Notes under the pieces: generated by a model
What the model was told of the DNA's origin: nothing
The model's database searches: none
Seen by the model: only the letters and a program-made list of their open reading frames with translations
Program-made: the position numbers and the translations under genes
Part shown: piece by piece, positions 24,640 through 37,000 of the stretch
Position numbering within the stretch: position 1 is the first letter of the stretch
Layout of the letters: each line of letters begins with the position of its first letter
Source: Coffea arabica
Taxonomy: Eukaryota > Streptophyta > Magnoliopsida > Gentianales > Rubiaceae
Direction: 5' to 3'
DNA length: 64,000 nucleotides
Assembly (NCBI RefSeq): GCF_036785885.1
Contig: NC_092317.1
Coordinates: 6,760,501-6,824,500, forward strand

Positions 24640-26090
24640 CAGCTCATTTGACGGAAATGAACTTTGTGATCTTCCTTATTTTTTCAAGATACTTCGGTGT
24701 ACCCATTCTTTCCTCAAGCTTTTCATCCAGAATCTTATGAGTTTCACTGAAACTCCTCCTCGCCAAGAACACCCCTTCTTCAAGCTTCTGTAATTTGGAT
24801 TTTGCCACTCATAGAGGCAGGTCTCCTGCAGCGTTTAACTTCTTGCATTGTTTTTCCCATTGCATTTGCACACCAACTCCAATTTTTACCTTCATTTCCT
24901 CATTACACAATCATTTAAGATTCAAAAATGCAGTTCAATATGGTATGCAAACTATCTTGTCAACTACCATTAAAGTACAAGTTCACAGCAGAAGTACAAG
25001 CAAGCTATAGAAAAACTTCCACTTGATTCTTGCAGCAAATGAGATCAAAGCTTTCAACTTCATTACCAAAGTGTGTGTACTACAATCCTCATGCTAAAGT
25101 GTAGCTGAATTTGTTAAATAAACTAAAATATTTTAGTGAGAAAGAAAATTTGGGGACCGAAAAAAGACAATAAGTTAGGAATTTTACTTCTTTCGCTATA
25201 GCAGCAAAAACCCATTGCTTGGATGTGATTGGGATCAAGGGCTGGCAAACATTCTCTCTGAAACCAGCCAATCAGTTATTCTGGATCACAGTAATGTGTA
25301 GAAGTTGATTTAGGGATAGTCACATTGAATCACTCAAACAGAAAGATCTAGAAGCTGCACAAGTGTGATATTCCTATATCAACAGACTTCAATGATAATG
25401 TATAAGAGTAGATAATAGAACCGGAAACAATGTGAATTAATTTACAACGATCCATGTGGAAATCCTACAATGTCAATCTCTATTTAGAAGTCTTCAAACA
25501 ACATGATAAAGATGAGAAATGATATCAGATAAGAAGCGTTTGGTAACTTCAAATTCTACGATGACAAACTTTCTAATTAGTAATACTGCACAGACATGGA
25601 AGCACTACAAAAGACATTGACAGATAACAATGAAAGAATACAAATATAGATGTAAATGCAAAAATACTTGGAGACCAAATTCAACCTAATGATCAAACAG
25701 GAATCGTGAACAAGATTATAATCTCTGCAATTTCCAAGCACTAATCAAATAGTAGTTTATGATTACATCCTCACAATTTTCACAACATCGCACAACTTGT
25801 AGATCAGATTATTCTTACATGACATCACCTTAGGATCCTGCATTGCAAGTCTGGTTCACTCTCTAGTCCTCCGTAAATTTTCTGCAAGGGATTCACCGGG
25901 TTGTTTGACACAATTAATAGCTTAAAATAAGCACATGTTGTACATCCAAAAGGCCAGTAGAAGAACCACCTGAACTGTGGTTCCTTGCTTTGTTCCTGGA
26001 GGTGTTCCCTTCGTTAGCTTTCGAAAATGCTCATCCTTCTCAACAATTACACGGAATACCCAAAAATTAACAAATACATATGAAATTGGA
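24640..26090 (-). pseudogene. Chain of exon-like pieces of an unidentified gene within the Helitron
   Basis: From right to left on the minus strand, pieces keep reading frame across plausible introns. The first ends at 25970 (VEKDEHFRKLTKGTPPGTKQ then TTVQ). The second is 25881..25829 (KIYGGLESEPDLQCRILR). The third starts at 25257 (ENVCQPLIPITSKQW). Farther down are coding-like stretches near 24860-24795 (QWEKQCKKLNAAGDLPL) and 24785-24645 (LEEGVFLARRSFSETHKILD, ending FISVK and a stop). The joins at 25970/25881 and 25829/25257 agree in phase. I do not recognise the protein. It may be a captured host gene or a decayed resident gene. Confidence 0.35.
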
Positions 26091-28144
26091 GTAAAAATTT
26101 CAGGGTTTATTTAGAACATAAGATTAAGACAATGAAACCTCTACCTCTATCACTGGACTTCTTTTCATCCAGAAATGGGAGTATCAAAACCACCAGCTCC
26201 TGGCTGAGGCATAAGATGCTTCGTGACACTTGCAAAAATAATAAGACCTAAAAAGTTGTACCAAAACTAACTATTGTCAGCACTATATTTAAAAAAAATA
26301 CACAAAAGCGTTACCATCACATATAGATATATTTGCTGAAAATCCACAACCTCCATGAAGGAATCCCACCTGATCAAAAGTTTAAATTCAAGGAAAAAAG
26401 ATGAACAAAATATGAGAATAGATAACAATATAATTGCTGGGCAAAGAAGTCTTCACAAAAAAAAAGGTGAAAGAAAAGTAGAAGCACAAAAATCCTAAGG
26501 AAAATAGATACATAAGGATGTAGCAATAAGAATTACTTGAACAAAACAAACAGCAAGAAAGGGGGGTAAAAGAGCAAGACCAAGAACCACAAGAGGAAAC
26601 AAAGAAGCAGGAGACAAAGCAGAAATATTTTCTCAAGTTCTGGCACAAGAAGCCGTCGCTTGTGAATATAATCATGACAAGCGGTTTCTCGGGGAGTGAG
26701 ATGATCACGCATACTCCAAAAGCAAGAGTTGCAGGCTATGTGGATCAAAGGGTAAAACAGATTTTGAAAACCAGATCCCCAAAACTTAACATACTAAGCA
26801 TGCCTGTGAAGAAAGTGAACTATACGTAAAAAGGAGCAGAATACCTCCATTGATATACCAAACCAAGACAACAAAAGCAAATCCACTGGCACCTAAGATA
26901 AGAAAGTTGAGCACAGTATGCACGTGGGTATTAGAGAGTTGAATACCAAAAATTCTACATGAACATAAATAGATAAACCTGAAACAAGAGAGCAAAAAAC
27001 CAGCAAGGAAAAACCAGGAGGAGAAGTGAAAAAAATTTCTGGAAAACAAAAGAATACCTGATTCTTCTCCTAAACAAGCGAAGGAAAACCCCTGGGAGTT
27101 CTTCTTCTTGAATATATACAGAAATTTGCAAGTAACTTGATCCTTGAATATACAGAGGAACTTGCACGAAACTTCATTTGTCTATCAAATACACACCATC
27201 GCATCAATGCATCATTATCAGTAAGATGCAAGAAGTAGTGGCGTCCAAAGACCAACAAGTATGAAATTACAAAAATGGTTAAGGTCAGGTATTAAGGATC
27301 CACATAATCAGCATCTAGAAGGGCAACACGGTAACAAAGTTTTGGTAATGGCAGACAATGATTTAACCGTGCTGTCAAATCTAATTGAAAGGTTAAAACT
27401 ATCATTGGTGCGACGACCAATTTGACCAAAAGGCTTTTGCAGATAGTGTATATGCCTGATCATTAATAAATTGGAGTGCATGAACTCCATCGATAGCTTG
27501 GTTACCTATAAAATTAGCAATTAGTTCAGCCAAACTAAAGGTTAGAAGTGAAAATAAGAAGGTAGAAGAGGAACAACCAGTGGTTTCTAATGTATACCCC
27601 TACTTTTTTTCTTTTTGTTCTTAATAGCTTTCACTTGTTTTGCTGATGAATGACTTCTGCCTGGATGATTCAACTATATATAATCAGAAGCAGAAGCCAT
27701 AAGCTTCATATACATAGTGGTACGAATATGATCAAGGTATTTGGAGGAACAGAAGTGGCTTGAGATTATATAATGGAACTATTTCTTATGCATGTCAGCG
27801 TGATATTATGAACCAGTCAGAGAAGCTGATTTTGCAGCTTTGAAAGCCTGCCATAAGAAATACTGGAGCATTTTCAGTCATATCAGAAGCAATTAAAGAG
27901 TTTAGTATGTTTCAATGAGCTGATTATTTAATCAATTGTTAATCTGAAATTAGTTTACAGATGGTTTATTGCAAAACATGAGAGTGAAATAGAGTCTATG
28001 AGCATGGAACAAAAATAACAAATTTGTAGGTATACAACTAAATTGAGAATAAAATGACAATCTTATGACAGTTGTTAAGTAGGTGATATGCTAATTTGAG
28101 CTCTTCTACACAGAAGGTAGTAATTTCACATCAAAGCTAGTAAC

Positions 28145-29520
28145 CTGCACTTCCTTCTTGTTTTAGCAGAGGGATTATGAGGAAGTTCATACACCTGGTA
28201 TGTTGGCAGCAGAGCTGACAAACCTATTAAAAATAAAGTCCATCAGATTGTTAGAGACAATGGTACCAGGACTTTTTTGAAAAAGTTGAAAGAAGATTTA
28301 TCACCTGAAGTTTTTTCTGCTATTTCTGTCAAGAATTTGTAGCAGTTCATACATATGAATGATTTATCTAAGAATCAAAGAAGAATACTAATATAGCTGG
28401 TAATAATAATGTTCATGGTTGTATATAATGAACAACAATCAATGATTAATTTTAAAGCTTAAATCACATGCATTGTGTGTATTATCAGTGGCTACACATG
28501 TATGTTGTGTCACAGAGTTAGAAGTAGACCCTGCGTATGAAAGTTGGAAATAGATCATTGTATCAATAGAATAGTGTTTATAATATCAGTATCAAGAATA
28601 CATTGAAAACAAAGTATGACATGTACCTTTCTCATAGCTTGAGAATGAAGAAATCTGGTCCTTCAATTTTTTACCCGACTCAGTATAAGGTAGTTCACCA
28701 CTATTGTTTGAAGACTGAGAAATTCGGATACCAGGTTTTGAAGCACCTATTACAATAAATAGAGTTGGGACTGGTGCCATGGATATTATAAAAAAGGAAA
28801 TGCAAATTGAAATAGGATAAGAAACAATGGACAGCCTAAATCACTACAATGTAGCAGGAAACAAACAAACATATACAGCTAAGTTGAGGTGGATTTATTG
28901 ATTCATGGTAGATAGAAATAGTACCTTTGAAGTGTTCTGTAAAATCAGAGCATGAGAACTGACTGCGTGAATCAGCTGAAGGTCATGGAGAAAAATACCA
29001 AGTTTAGTATACGTAAACATAGTGGTTAAAATTGTAAGAAAAGTTGGCAAAGAAGAATAAATATTGTCACTAACCTTGATTACAACCAATATTTCCAAGA
29101 ACGTTTCCCTTGTCTTTGAAGGTTGGAGAAAGAACGAGTCTGGTAACTTTATTATTCAAAGCTAACCATAATTGAAGCAAGAGAAATAGACAGATTATCA
29201 TGAGCAGACCATGAAGAGACAGATTATGAGAATATAATAAGAGTTTTTGGATTAGCATGTACCATGGGAACATTGTTCAGCAGGAAGGGTACGTATAATA
29301 GATGCAAAAGGTGGTGAGTTAGAAGCCTGTTGAAATTGCTGTGGCAAGGACTTGGAAAGGATTTTTTCCAATTAGAAGCCTCTCTATTCAAGGATTTTTT
29401 CCAATTAGAAGCCTCTCTATTCTTTTTGCGTCGAGCCTCTTTCTTTTCGACAGATAGAGCAGCAAATTTTTCTCTCTTTTTACGATTTCGGTTATCCTTT
29501 TACGATCATCCCTTATCCAT
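28145..29520 (-). pseudogene. N-terminal remnant of a Helitron-type replicase/helicase gene
   Basis: The first segment (about 29520-29263) encodes a very basic stretch: RDDRKRITEIVKREK, then in another frame FAALSVEKKEARRKKNREA, a pattern common in the N-terminal part of plant Helitron proteins. A frame change separates the two halves and a 33-bp tandem duplication follows. The downstream exons 29161..29075, 28975..28925, 28746..28627 and 28223..28145 all have GT..AG borders. The junctions are phase 1 until the last, which ends in phase 2. They encode Ser-rich low-complexity sequence ending YQVYELPHNPSAKTRRKC. The replicase and helicase domains that should follow are absent. The assignment rests on motif memory, not a search. 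Confidence 0.45.
29357..29422 (+). repeat. 33-bp tandem duplication
   Basis: Two adjacent copies of GGATTTTTTCCAATTAGAAG plus CCTCTCTATTC, differing only in the last bases. It lies within the basic N-terminal coding segment of the Helitron-like gene remnant. Confidence 0.9.
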
Positions 29521-30379
29521 AGCTTAGAGCAGCTCATGTTTTTTATACGCGCAGACGAAGGCAAAAACAAAGACAGACAAAGAAGAATGTAGGCATACAG
29601 ACAGATATATATATTCTTTGTATATATATTATATATTCTTTGTATATATATGCGTAAACAGGTATATCCGGTGATGCGTAAGGGACAAATTATTTACGTA
29701 AAATGCGGCAAGGGTAACAGTACAGAAGGAGCGAGGTATGAACTAAATATATTCAGGCAGAACAGAAAAGTAGTTAAACAAACGGGAAAGAGTACAAAAC
29801 CTCCATGGAGAGAGCAGATGAAGCTGATTTAACCACCTCTGCTACTGCGTATTATAAGAAACTTCGAACACCTGAGTAGAGATTGAGATGAAAGAAATAT
29901 ACACTATCATGAAAAAAACGAACAGCTCATCTAAATTAAGTTTGGATGAGGATAAAACAATACCTGATCTCAAGGAAGCTGTAAGATGTACTATAATTTC
30001 CAGGTAAACTGGTTCTGTGAATGTAGGAAACTATTTGCACGAAATCTGTCTTTGCTATGTATCCAGTCGTCCATTAGTAAGAAACAAGAAATATGGAAAA
30101 CCGAGGCAAAGGAATTCCAAATGACAAAAAGAGCCAACCTTGGGAGGAAACTGGTCCATAAAATAGGCATCTGAAAGGCCAAAACAGTAAAAAACAAAAG
30201 GTGGTGGCAGACAACTGATTTAACCCTTATGACACATGATTCAGCTCCTTGGTCAAGATTCAGGAGTAGAGTATATCTCATGTTTATCACAAATCTAAAA
30301 ATATCTGAATCTATATATTATCTAAATCTACATATTATCACTTACATACATTTCTATATAAAAAATTTATTTAATATTT

Positions 30380-30830
30380 CTCTAATCTCTAAATCTATAG
30401 GCTCCAATTATTATGTCAACCATAATTCTTGATTTGTTTTCATGGTTTAATAAATATACATGTTCATATTAGAAATGTATGTAATATCTCTACATCCATG
30501 AGCTCCAATTCTAATGTCCATCATAATTCTTGATTTTTCCATGATTTTAATGGCTTTTATCTAATATTTAATGGTTTTTTCCATGATTTTAATGGTTTTA
30601 TCATAATTCTGATGGTTTTTTTTTTTTGGATTTTAATTCAGTAGTTTGATTAAATTCCTGGTTTTTTTCCATATTGCAGATTTTAAACATGGTTTTTTTC
30701 CATGATTGTTAAGTCTATGAATTTAACTTCTGGTCTGAACTTAAATTCCTTTTTTTTTTTTTTACATTTCAATTGAGTAATTTAATAAAATTCCTGGTTT
30801 TTTTTCCGCATTTCGCATTTTAAACATTGA
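30380..30830 (+). repeat. Imperfect tandem repeats of T-rich modules
   Basis: Three kinds of module recur. GGCTCCAATTATTATGTC and GAGCTCCAATTCTAATGTC each precede CATAATTCTTGAT. CCATGATTTTAATGG recurs twice exactly. AAATTCCTGGTTTTTTTCC appears at about 30653 and 30790, each followed by a GCA..TTTTAAACAT block. Confidence 0.7.
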
Positions 30831-31016
30831 TTTATCATTTAAGTGAAGTTATAATTTCAAGAGAAGAGGCATTTTTTTCTTTCCCATCCGCACAGCTCTG
30901 GAGTACAACAGAAGCCATCTATCTATACAAATAATAATCAAGGCGGGGTCCACCGCCCACAGCCAATAAACCAGCAGTCCAAATGCGCTGAAGCAGGAGT
31001 GGGAGCACTCAATGAG

Positions 31017-31200
31017 TCAATGTACAAACCAGCACTGCAACGTACAATAGCCTGGAGCAGGCGGATAGCGTCGAAATCTGAGCAACGGTAGAAACACCAA
31101 GTGCTTCAGTCCAACGTACAAACCAGCATTGCAACGTACAAGAGCCCGAAGCACCCGATGCACTCGAAATTCCAGCAACAGTAGAAGGGCCAAGTGCTTC
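31017..31200 (+). repeat. Tandem repeat of about 91 bp, two copies
   Basis: Each copy contains CGTACAAACCAGCA.TGCAACGTACAA, then AGC..G.AGCA, CGAAAT, AGCAAC.GTAGAA and CCAAGTGCTTC. A partial third unit precedes them near 30970. Confidence 0.8.
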
Positions 31201-31606
31201 TTATATATATAAAGGAAATTCGGGCTTTCTTGAAATTGTTGTTAACGGGTGCGTAGACATCCGTCTGAATCGAAGGTGATTTAATTTTCTTTGAATTCTT
31301 TTTGGTCTCTTTAGGTTCTCCCTAATATAGAGTAAATGTATGTCTATTGTGTCCGGAAAAAAAAAAAGGCGTTAAAGAGTGAATACTGCATTCTGCTATA
31401 GCCTACAGAATTTAAGAAATCATTCTACAATTTTTTGTTTATTTTTCCATCTTTCTTGTGAGAAGTTTGAAAATTTATAATGTTTATTTAGAGAAGTGAT
31501 ATTCTCAGTCCTAAATCTTGCACTTCTCGGTGGTATTTTATTCAATAGGTAAATTGGAGTGCGAGACAGCGAGAGGCTAATTTAAAAGTGCAAATATCAA
31601 TTCTCA

Positions 31607-32277
31607 TGTATTTATTTGTTAAAATTGCAAAATCTGATTGTGATGGTACTCTATAATAGGCGTGTATATAGTTTTGGGCTTCCTGGGGGTTAAGTGTTAA
31701 TGGTATAGAGAAAAGTCTTTGGCGCCTTAAATATCTTGCTGTATTTATTTGTTAAAATTGCAAAATCTGATTGTGATGGTACTCTATAATAGGGGTGGAG
31801 CTGATTCAAGCTCCTCGACTCGAGCTCGATATGTACTCGATCAGAAGCTCGAGCTCGAACTCGCTTCATCGAGCTCGAGCTCGATCTCGAGCTGTTCGTT
31901 AGAGCTATCGAGTCGAGCTCGAGCTCAGAAATTTGATACTCGAGAGCTCGACGAGCTCTATCGAGTATCACATAAAAATTTTTTTAAAAAAATTATATAT
32001 AAAATTACTAATATAGGTAAATAAATTCTGAGAAATTACCGGTGAATACCCTTATCGAGTCGAGCTCGAGCTTTTTAAGGACTCGATCGAGCTCAAGCTC
32101 AAGCTCGAATATAATTATATTATAGCCGAGTCGAGCTCGAGTATAGCGGTACTCGAGCTCAACTCGGCTCGAATACACCCCTACAGTCTATAATAGGCGT
32201 GTATATAGTTTTGGGCTTCCTGGGGGTTAAGTGTTAATGGTATAGAGAAAAGTCTTTGGCGCCTTAAATATCTTGCT
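31607..32277 (+). repeat. 133-bp tandem duplication, second copy split by a MITE
   Basis: Copy 1 is 31607-31739. Copy 2 begins at 31740, is interrupted after CTCTATAATA by the element at 31791-32182, and resumes at about 32187 to 32277. The two copies are nearly identical, so the duplication is recent and the MITE insertion is younger still. Confidence 0.85.
31791..32182. mobile_element. CGAGCTC-palindrome MITE, copy 1, 392 bp
   Basis: The ends are AGGGGTGGAGC on the left and, reverse-complemented on the right, AGGGGTGTATTCGAGCCGAG. Inside are many copies of the palindrome CGAGCTCG/GAGCTC on both flanks of an AT-rich core. TCTATAATA occurs on both sides (31783-31791 and 32187-32195), consistent with a duplicated target with slight end rearrangement. 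Confidence 0.75.
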
Positions 32278-32819
32278 GCAATAATTAACTCTTGTAAGAA
32301 TTGAGGTGCATCTTCATTATTCTGTTTGTGCTATTGCCTGATAGTGGACAGGCAGAGCTGTAAAACAAAGTGGGGATTCCTAGTCTACACCAAGTTAATG
32401 GAATTAGTTACACCTAGACGTATAGTACAGGGTTGGTCCTCTACTAATGTCTCATCTCATCTCACGCAAAACAAACTACTACTAAGAGAGGTTATTGTTA
32501 AAGATTAATATTTTTATTCTTAATAACCAATGGAGTTTCCCCAGTAATTAGCGAAGGGCTTTTAGAGTTTTTTTTCTGCTACTAAGTTTATGATTTATAT
32601 ACGTGATAGTTGATAGTGGAAAGGGTAGAAAAAGGAGTGGGAGGATTAAAAAGAAAAAAAATTCCAACTCTGAATAAGAAAACGTAAAACTAAAATGCAG
32701 CAATTATGCCCAGCTAAAGATGCAGCTCAATCTGGTTTATTTTTACAAGGGAAAAAAGGGACAACCAAGGAAGTGGATGCAGAAGGAAACAAATATAATC
32801 AAACAAATGCAGCAATTAA

Positions 32820-33262
32820 GGCTGCACACGGGTCGAGCTGGTCGAGAACTGATCGCAAGCAGCTCGAGTCAAAACGATTCAAAACTCCATTTGAGCTCAG
32901 TCAATACCAAAATCGAGTCAAGTTCAATCTGAGCAAGTCAAGATCAAAGATATTTAGCTCATTAGTTCGCGAGTCTGTTAGATTTTATATATTTTTTTAT
33001 TTTAATACTAAAATTACATATATATTTTTAATATTTTATTATTCATTAAGAAAAATTACTGTTTTATTTATTTATTTTAAAAAATAAATAATTAAATTTT
33101 TATATTTTAAAACTCGAGTTCAAACTCGACTCGATTTAAATTTGAAGTTCAGCTCGAGGTCGAGTTTTACATTAAGTGCTCATCGAACTCAAGTTTAATA
33201 AAATTAAATTGAAACTCGACTTGATAAAATCAAAGTTGGATTTGATTCAATTGTTTGTGATC
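32820..33262. mobile_element. CGAGCTC-palindrome MITE, copy 2, more diverged
   Basis: Flanks of TCGAGCTGGTCGAG / ACTCGACTTGAT-type sequence enclose an AT-rich core with ATACTAAAATTACATATATA. That core closely matches the one at about 49580-49640. The end sequences are degraded and no target duplication was identified. Confidence 0.6.
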
Positions 33263-33763
33263 CTAGCAGCAACTTTGCAAGACGGAATATGTTGCATTTG
33301 GTACGAGACTAGCAACTTAGGAATCCTCCATCGATATGCCCATTAGTTAAGCCCATGCCCATGTCCAATATCCATTTCAAAACTAAGTCAAAATTAGAAT
33401 ACACACATGAACCGCGCTTAGAGGTCTGCTGCCTTAAGAGGTCCAATATGACTAAGTCCATATGCTACGGAGCGGTCTATGGGCGCCTCCGAATACATTA
33501 GCATCGAGGACCATGGGATATGAAGAGTGAAAACCATATGGGCAAAAGGCCCATTACTCAAATTTTACATCTCAATTGTCAGTTAAAGGCCGAAAGGTAG
33601 TTAAAGAACATTACTCAAATTTCACATCTCAATTGTCAGACTGTGTTTACAAATGGGACTGTAGATTGCTAGATAGTCAGTTGGACAAAGGCACCACACA
33701 ATATTCTCAATTCTAGAGGCACCTGATTTTTCTGATCTGACATCATCTCTTCCTGAATAAAAG

Positions 33764-34007
33764 TGTTAAACTCAGAAAAAGGGAATGAATTTTCCTTACC
33801 TTTTATTCATCAATCATAACGGTATATATACAAGTATAGACATATCTAGTTCCTATTATTTAGCCTACAGATCAGCCTACAATCTGTAACTTATCTAATC
33901 CCTACAAATCAGCTATCTAATCCCTACAAATCAGCCTACATCTGTAACTATCTAATCCCCACAAATCAGCTATCTAATCCCTACAAATCAGCCTACAATC
34001 TGTAACA
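33764..34007 (-). repeat. 3' LTR of the copia element (244 bp)
   Basis: Begins TGTTACAGATTG and ends GAGTTTAACA on the minus strand. It holds several ATCCCTACAAATCAG-type internal repeats, one unit more than the other LTR. Confidence 0.95.
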
Positions 34008-34018
34008 CTCCCCCTCAA
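34008..34018 (-). other. Polypurine tract of the copia element
   Basis: On the minus strand TTGAGGGGGAG lies directly before the 3' LTR, the expected primer position for plus-strand DNA synthesis. It overlaps the end of the gag-pol frame. Confidence 0.8.
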
Positions 34019-37000
34019 GTTGGAGCATAGATATCAATCATGCCCAACTTGTTACATAGATAATCAGTACGGACCCTGTTAAGAGATTTTGTGAATATAT
34101 CACCTAATTGTTCCCCAGTCTTCACATAACCTGTAGTGATCAAACCCTGTTGGATCTTTTCACGAATGAAGTGACAATCAATCTCAATATGTTTCGTTCG
34201 TTCATGAAAGACTGGATTAGAAGCAATGTGAAGTGCAGCTTGATTATCACATCGTAGCTTTGCAGGTACCGAGACCTTAATTCCTACTTCACTCAGGAGC
34301 TGATATACCCATATGATTTCACACACAGACTTTGCCATAGCTCTGTATTCAGCTTCTGCACTTGATCGTGAGACTACATTCTGTTTCTTACTCTTCCATG
34401 AAACCAAATTTCCCCCAACAAAAACACAATATCCTGAAGTAGATCTCCTATCTTCCTTACACCCTGCCCAATCAGAATCTGAGAAACATTCGATCCTAGT
34501 ATGACCATAATTGCCATATAGGATACCACGTCCAGGAGCACCTTTTAAATAGTGTAAAACTTGTTCTGCTGCTTTCCAATGGTCAATAGTTGGTGATGAC
34601 ATGTACTGGCTCAGCACACTCACTGAATAAGCAATATCAGGACGTGTCACAGTAAGATAATTCAACTTTCCAATAAGTCTTCTATACCTCTCAGGATCTG
34701 CAAACAACTCACCTTCTTTGGTTAACTGTAAATTAGGAACCATTGGGGTACTACATGGTTTAGCACCCAATTTTCCCGACTCCATCAGTAAATCAAGCAC
34801 ATACTTCCTCTGAGATAGGAAGATTCCTTTCTTACTCCTGCTAACTTCAACTCCCAAGAAATACTTTAACATCCCCAAGTCTTGGGTATGGAACTGAGTA
34901 GTAAGAAAGGACTTCAGAGACGAAATTCCTCTAGGGTCACTACCTGTGATGACAATATCATCCACATATACAACTAACAGAATAATACCCCCATGAGATT
35001 GTTTATAGAAAACAGAATGATCGGACTTGCTCTTTTGCATCCCAAACTTTTCAAGAGCTTGGCTAAATTTTCCAAACCAAGCCCGAGGACTCTGTTTCAA
35101 ACCATATAGAGATTTGTTCAGACGACAGACTTTCCCATACTCCCCTGGAGCAACAAAACCTGGTGGTTGCTCCATATAGACCTCCTCCTGAAGATCACCA
35201 TGAAGAAAGGCATTCTTGATGTCTAATTGATGCAGAGGCCAGTCATAAGCTGCTGCAAGGGAGATAAATAACCTGATAGAAGCAAGTTTAGCTACAGGAG
35301 AAAAAGTATCATGATAGTCCACGCCATAAGTCTGAGCATATCCTTTAGCAACAAGTCTAGCTTTCAATCGAGAAATGGAACCATCAGGATTCATTTTGAC
35401 CGTAAACACCCATTTACATCCAATAGCTCGTTTACCTGCAGGTAGGGTAACTAAAGTCCACGTACCATTGACATCTAGAGCATTCATTTCCTCAATCATA
35501 GCATTCCGCCATCCGGAATGAGCTAATGCCTCTTGAACAGTTTTGGGTACAGAAATAGTGTCTAGGGATGTAAGAAAAGCACGAGAAGAGGAAGACAAAT
35601 GATTGTAGGAAACAACTGAAGAGATTGGATAAGTACATGCACGTTTACCTTTTCTTTGAGCAATAGGGAGATCAAGATCATCATTGGTAGTCGGATCTGA
35701 TGACGAAGATACTGGTTCATCAGGACATGATGTTGGAGACTCCAGGACCAAGTCAGAACTGGGCAGATGTGGGCGACGCGAGTAGGTGTATTTGATGGGA
35801 GGCTTAACTGGTGTAGAGGGAGGCGAATCCAAATTTGGTATGACACTATAGATTAACAAATCATCATCCTCCCCCGGACTCACAGAACCTGAAGATGAGG
35901 AGAAAGGTGTTTGTTCCAAAAAAGTGACATCGGCAGACACAAGATACTTACCAAGACTAGGACAATAACAACGATACCCTTTTTGTACACGGGAATAACC
36001 CAGGAATATACACTTTAAGGACTTAGGATCAAGTTTTGTAACTTGAGGACGAACATCCCGAACAAAACAAGTACACCCGAATATCTTTGGTTCTATAGGA
36101 AACAATTGTCTATTCGGGAATAGAGTGTGTAAAGGAGTATTACCAGATAAAACAGAGGAAGGCATACGATTGATTAGAAAACAAGCAGTAGATACAGCAT
36201 CAGCCCAGAAGCATTTAGAAACCTTCATTTGAAATAACAAGGCTCGAGAAGTTTCAAGAAGATGTCTATTCTTTCTCTCAGCAACCCCATTTTGAGAAGG
36301 GGTGTCAACGCAAGAAGTTTGATGGAGAATACCCTGCTCAAGCATGTATTTCTGAAAATTTCCTGAAACATATTCTTTTGCATTATCACTTCTTAAAATT
36401 TGTACTGGTTTACCAAATTGGGTTCGTATTTCAGCACAAAAGGAAGAAAAGTGAAAGAATAATTCTGAGCGATTTTTCATCAAATAAAGCCATGTCATTC
36501 TAGAATAATCATCAACAAAGGTAACAAAATATCTGAAACCAGTTTTAGAAGTCACCGGACAAGGACCCCAAACATCGGAATGGACTAACTCAAAGGGAGC
36601 AGTAGCTCGTTTATTGATTCTAGGACTAGAACTAAGACGATGGTGTTTAGCAAACTGACACGACTCACAATCTAATGAAGTAATGTTCGAAAGCTGAGGA
36701 CAAAGTTGCTTTAACATAGAAAGCGAAGGATGACCCAATCGACAGTGTTCTTCAAGAGGAGAGACTGTTCCAGCACAGGCTATAGACCCTGGTTTCTGTG
36801 TATCAAGAATGTAGAGACCGTCAGACTCATGTCCCTTACCAATAATCTTCTTCGTCATGAGATCCTGAAATACACAAGAACCAGGAAAAAATGAGACACA
36901 ACAATTAAGGGCACGAGTAAGTTTGCTGACAGAAATCAGATTAAACGATAGTCGTGGTAGACTCAGAACAGATGACAAATGGAGAGATGATGTAGGTTTA

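Larger units (their letters stand above)
24219..29605 (-). mobile_element. Decayed non-autonomous Helitron (left end = its 3' terminus; right end uncertain)
   Basis: Read on the minus strand, the left border ends with the perfect hairpin CCTGCGCATTGCGCAGG (24247-24231), an 8-nt spacer, then CTAG (24222-24219) followed by T. That is the canonical Helitron 3' end inserted at an A/T site. At 28.1-29.5 kb lie exons resembling the N-terminal part of plant Helitron Rep/helicase proteins. No long Rep or helicase frame remains, so it cannot be autonomous. The 5' end should read A|TC on the minus strand. One weak candidate sits at 29605, and an end nearer 31.2 kb is also possible. Confidence 0.5.
29606..33763. 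other. Repeat-dense DNA between the Helitron and the copia element, no host gene
   Basis: Holds small TATATTCTTTGTATATAT repeats (29605-29650), imperfect tandem repeats (30380-30830), a 90-bp tandem array (31017-31200), a split tandem duplication with a MITE (31607-32277) and a second palindrome-rich MITE (32820-33262). 33300-33760 shows nothing recognisable. Confidence 0.55.

Noticed and set aside
26388..27490. Several hydrophobic minus-strand frames in the Helitron
   Set aside because: Overlapping frames rich in Phe, Leu and Cys from T-rich DNA; no consistent exon structure could be built.
31800..31960. Short regular repeats that could suggest a CRISPR-like array
   Set aside because: They are overlapping CGAGCTC palindromes of a MITE in a plant genome, without spacers of uniform length.
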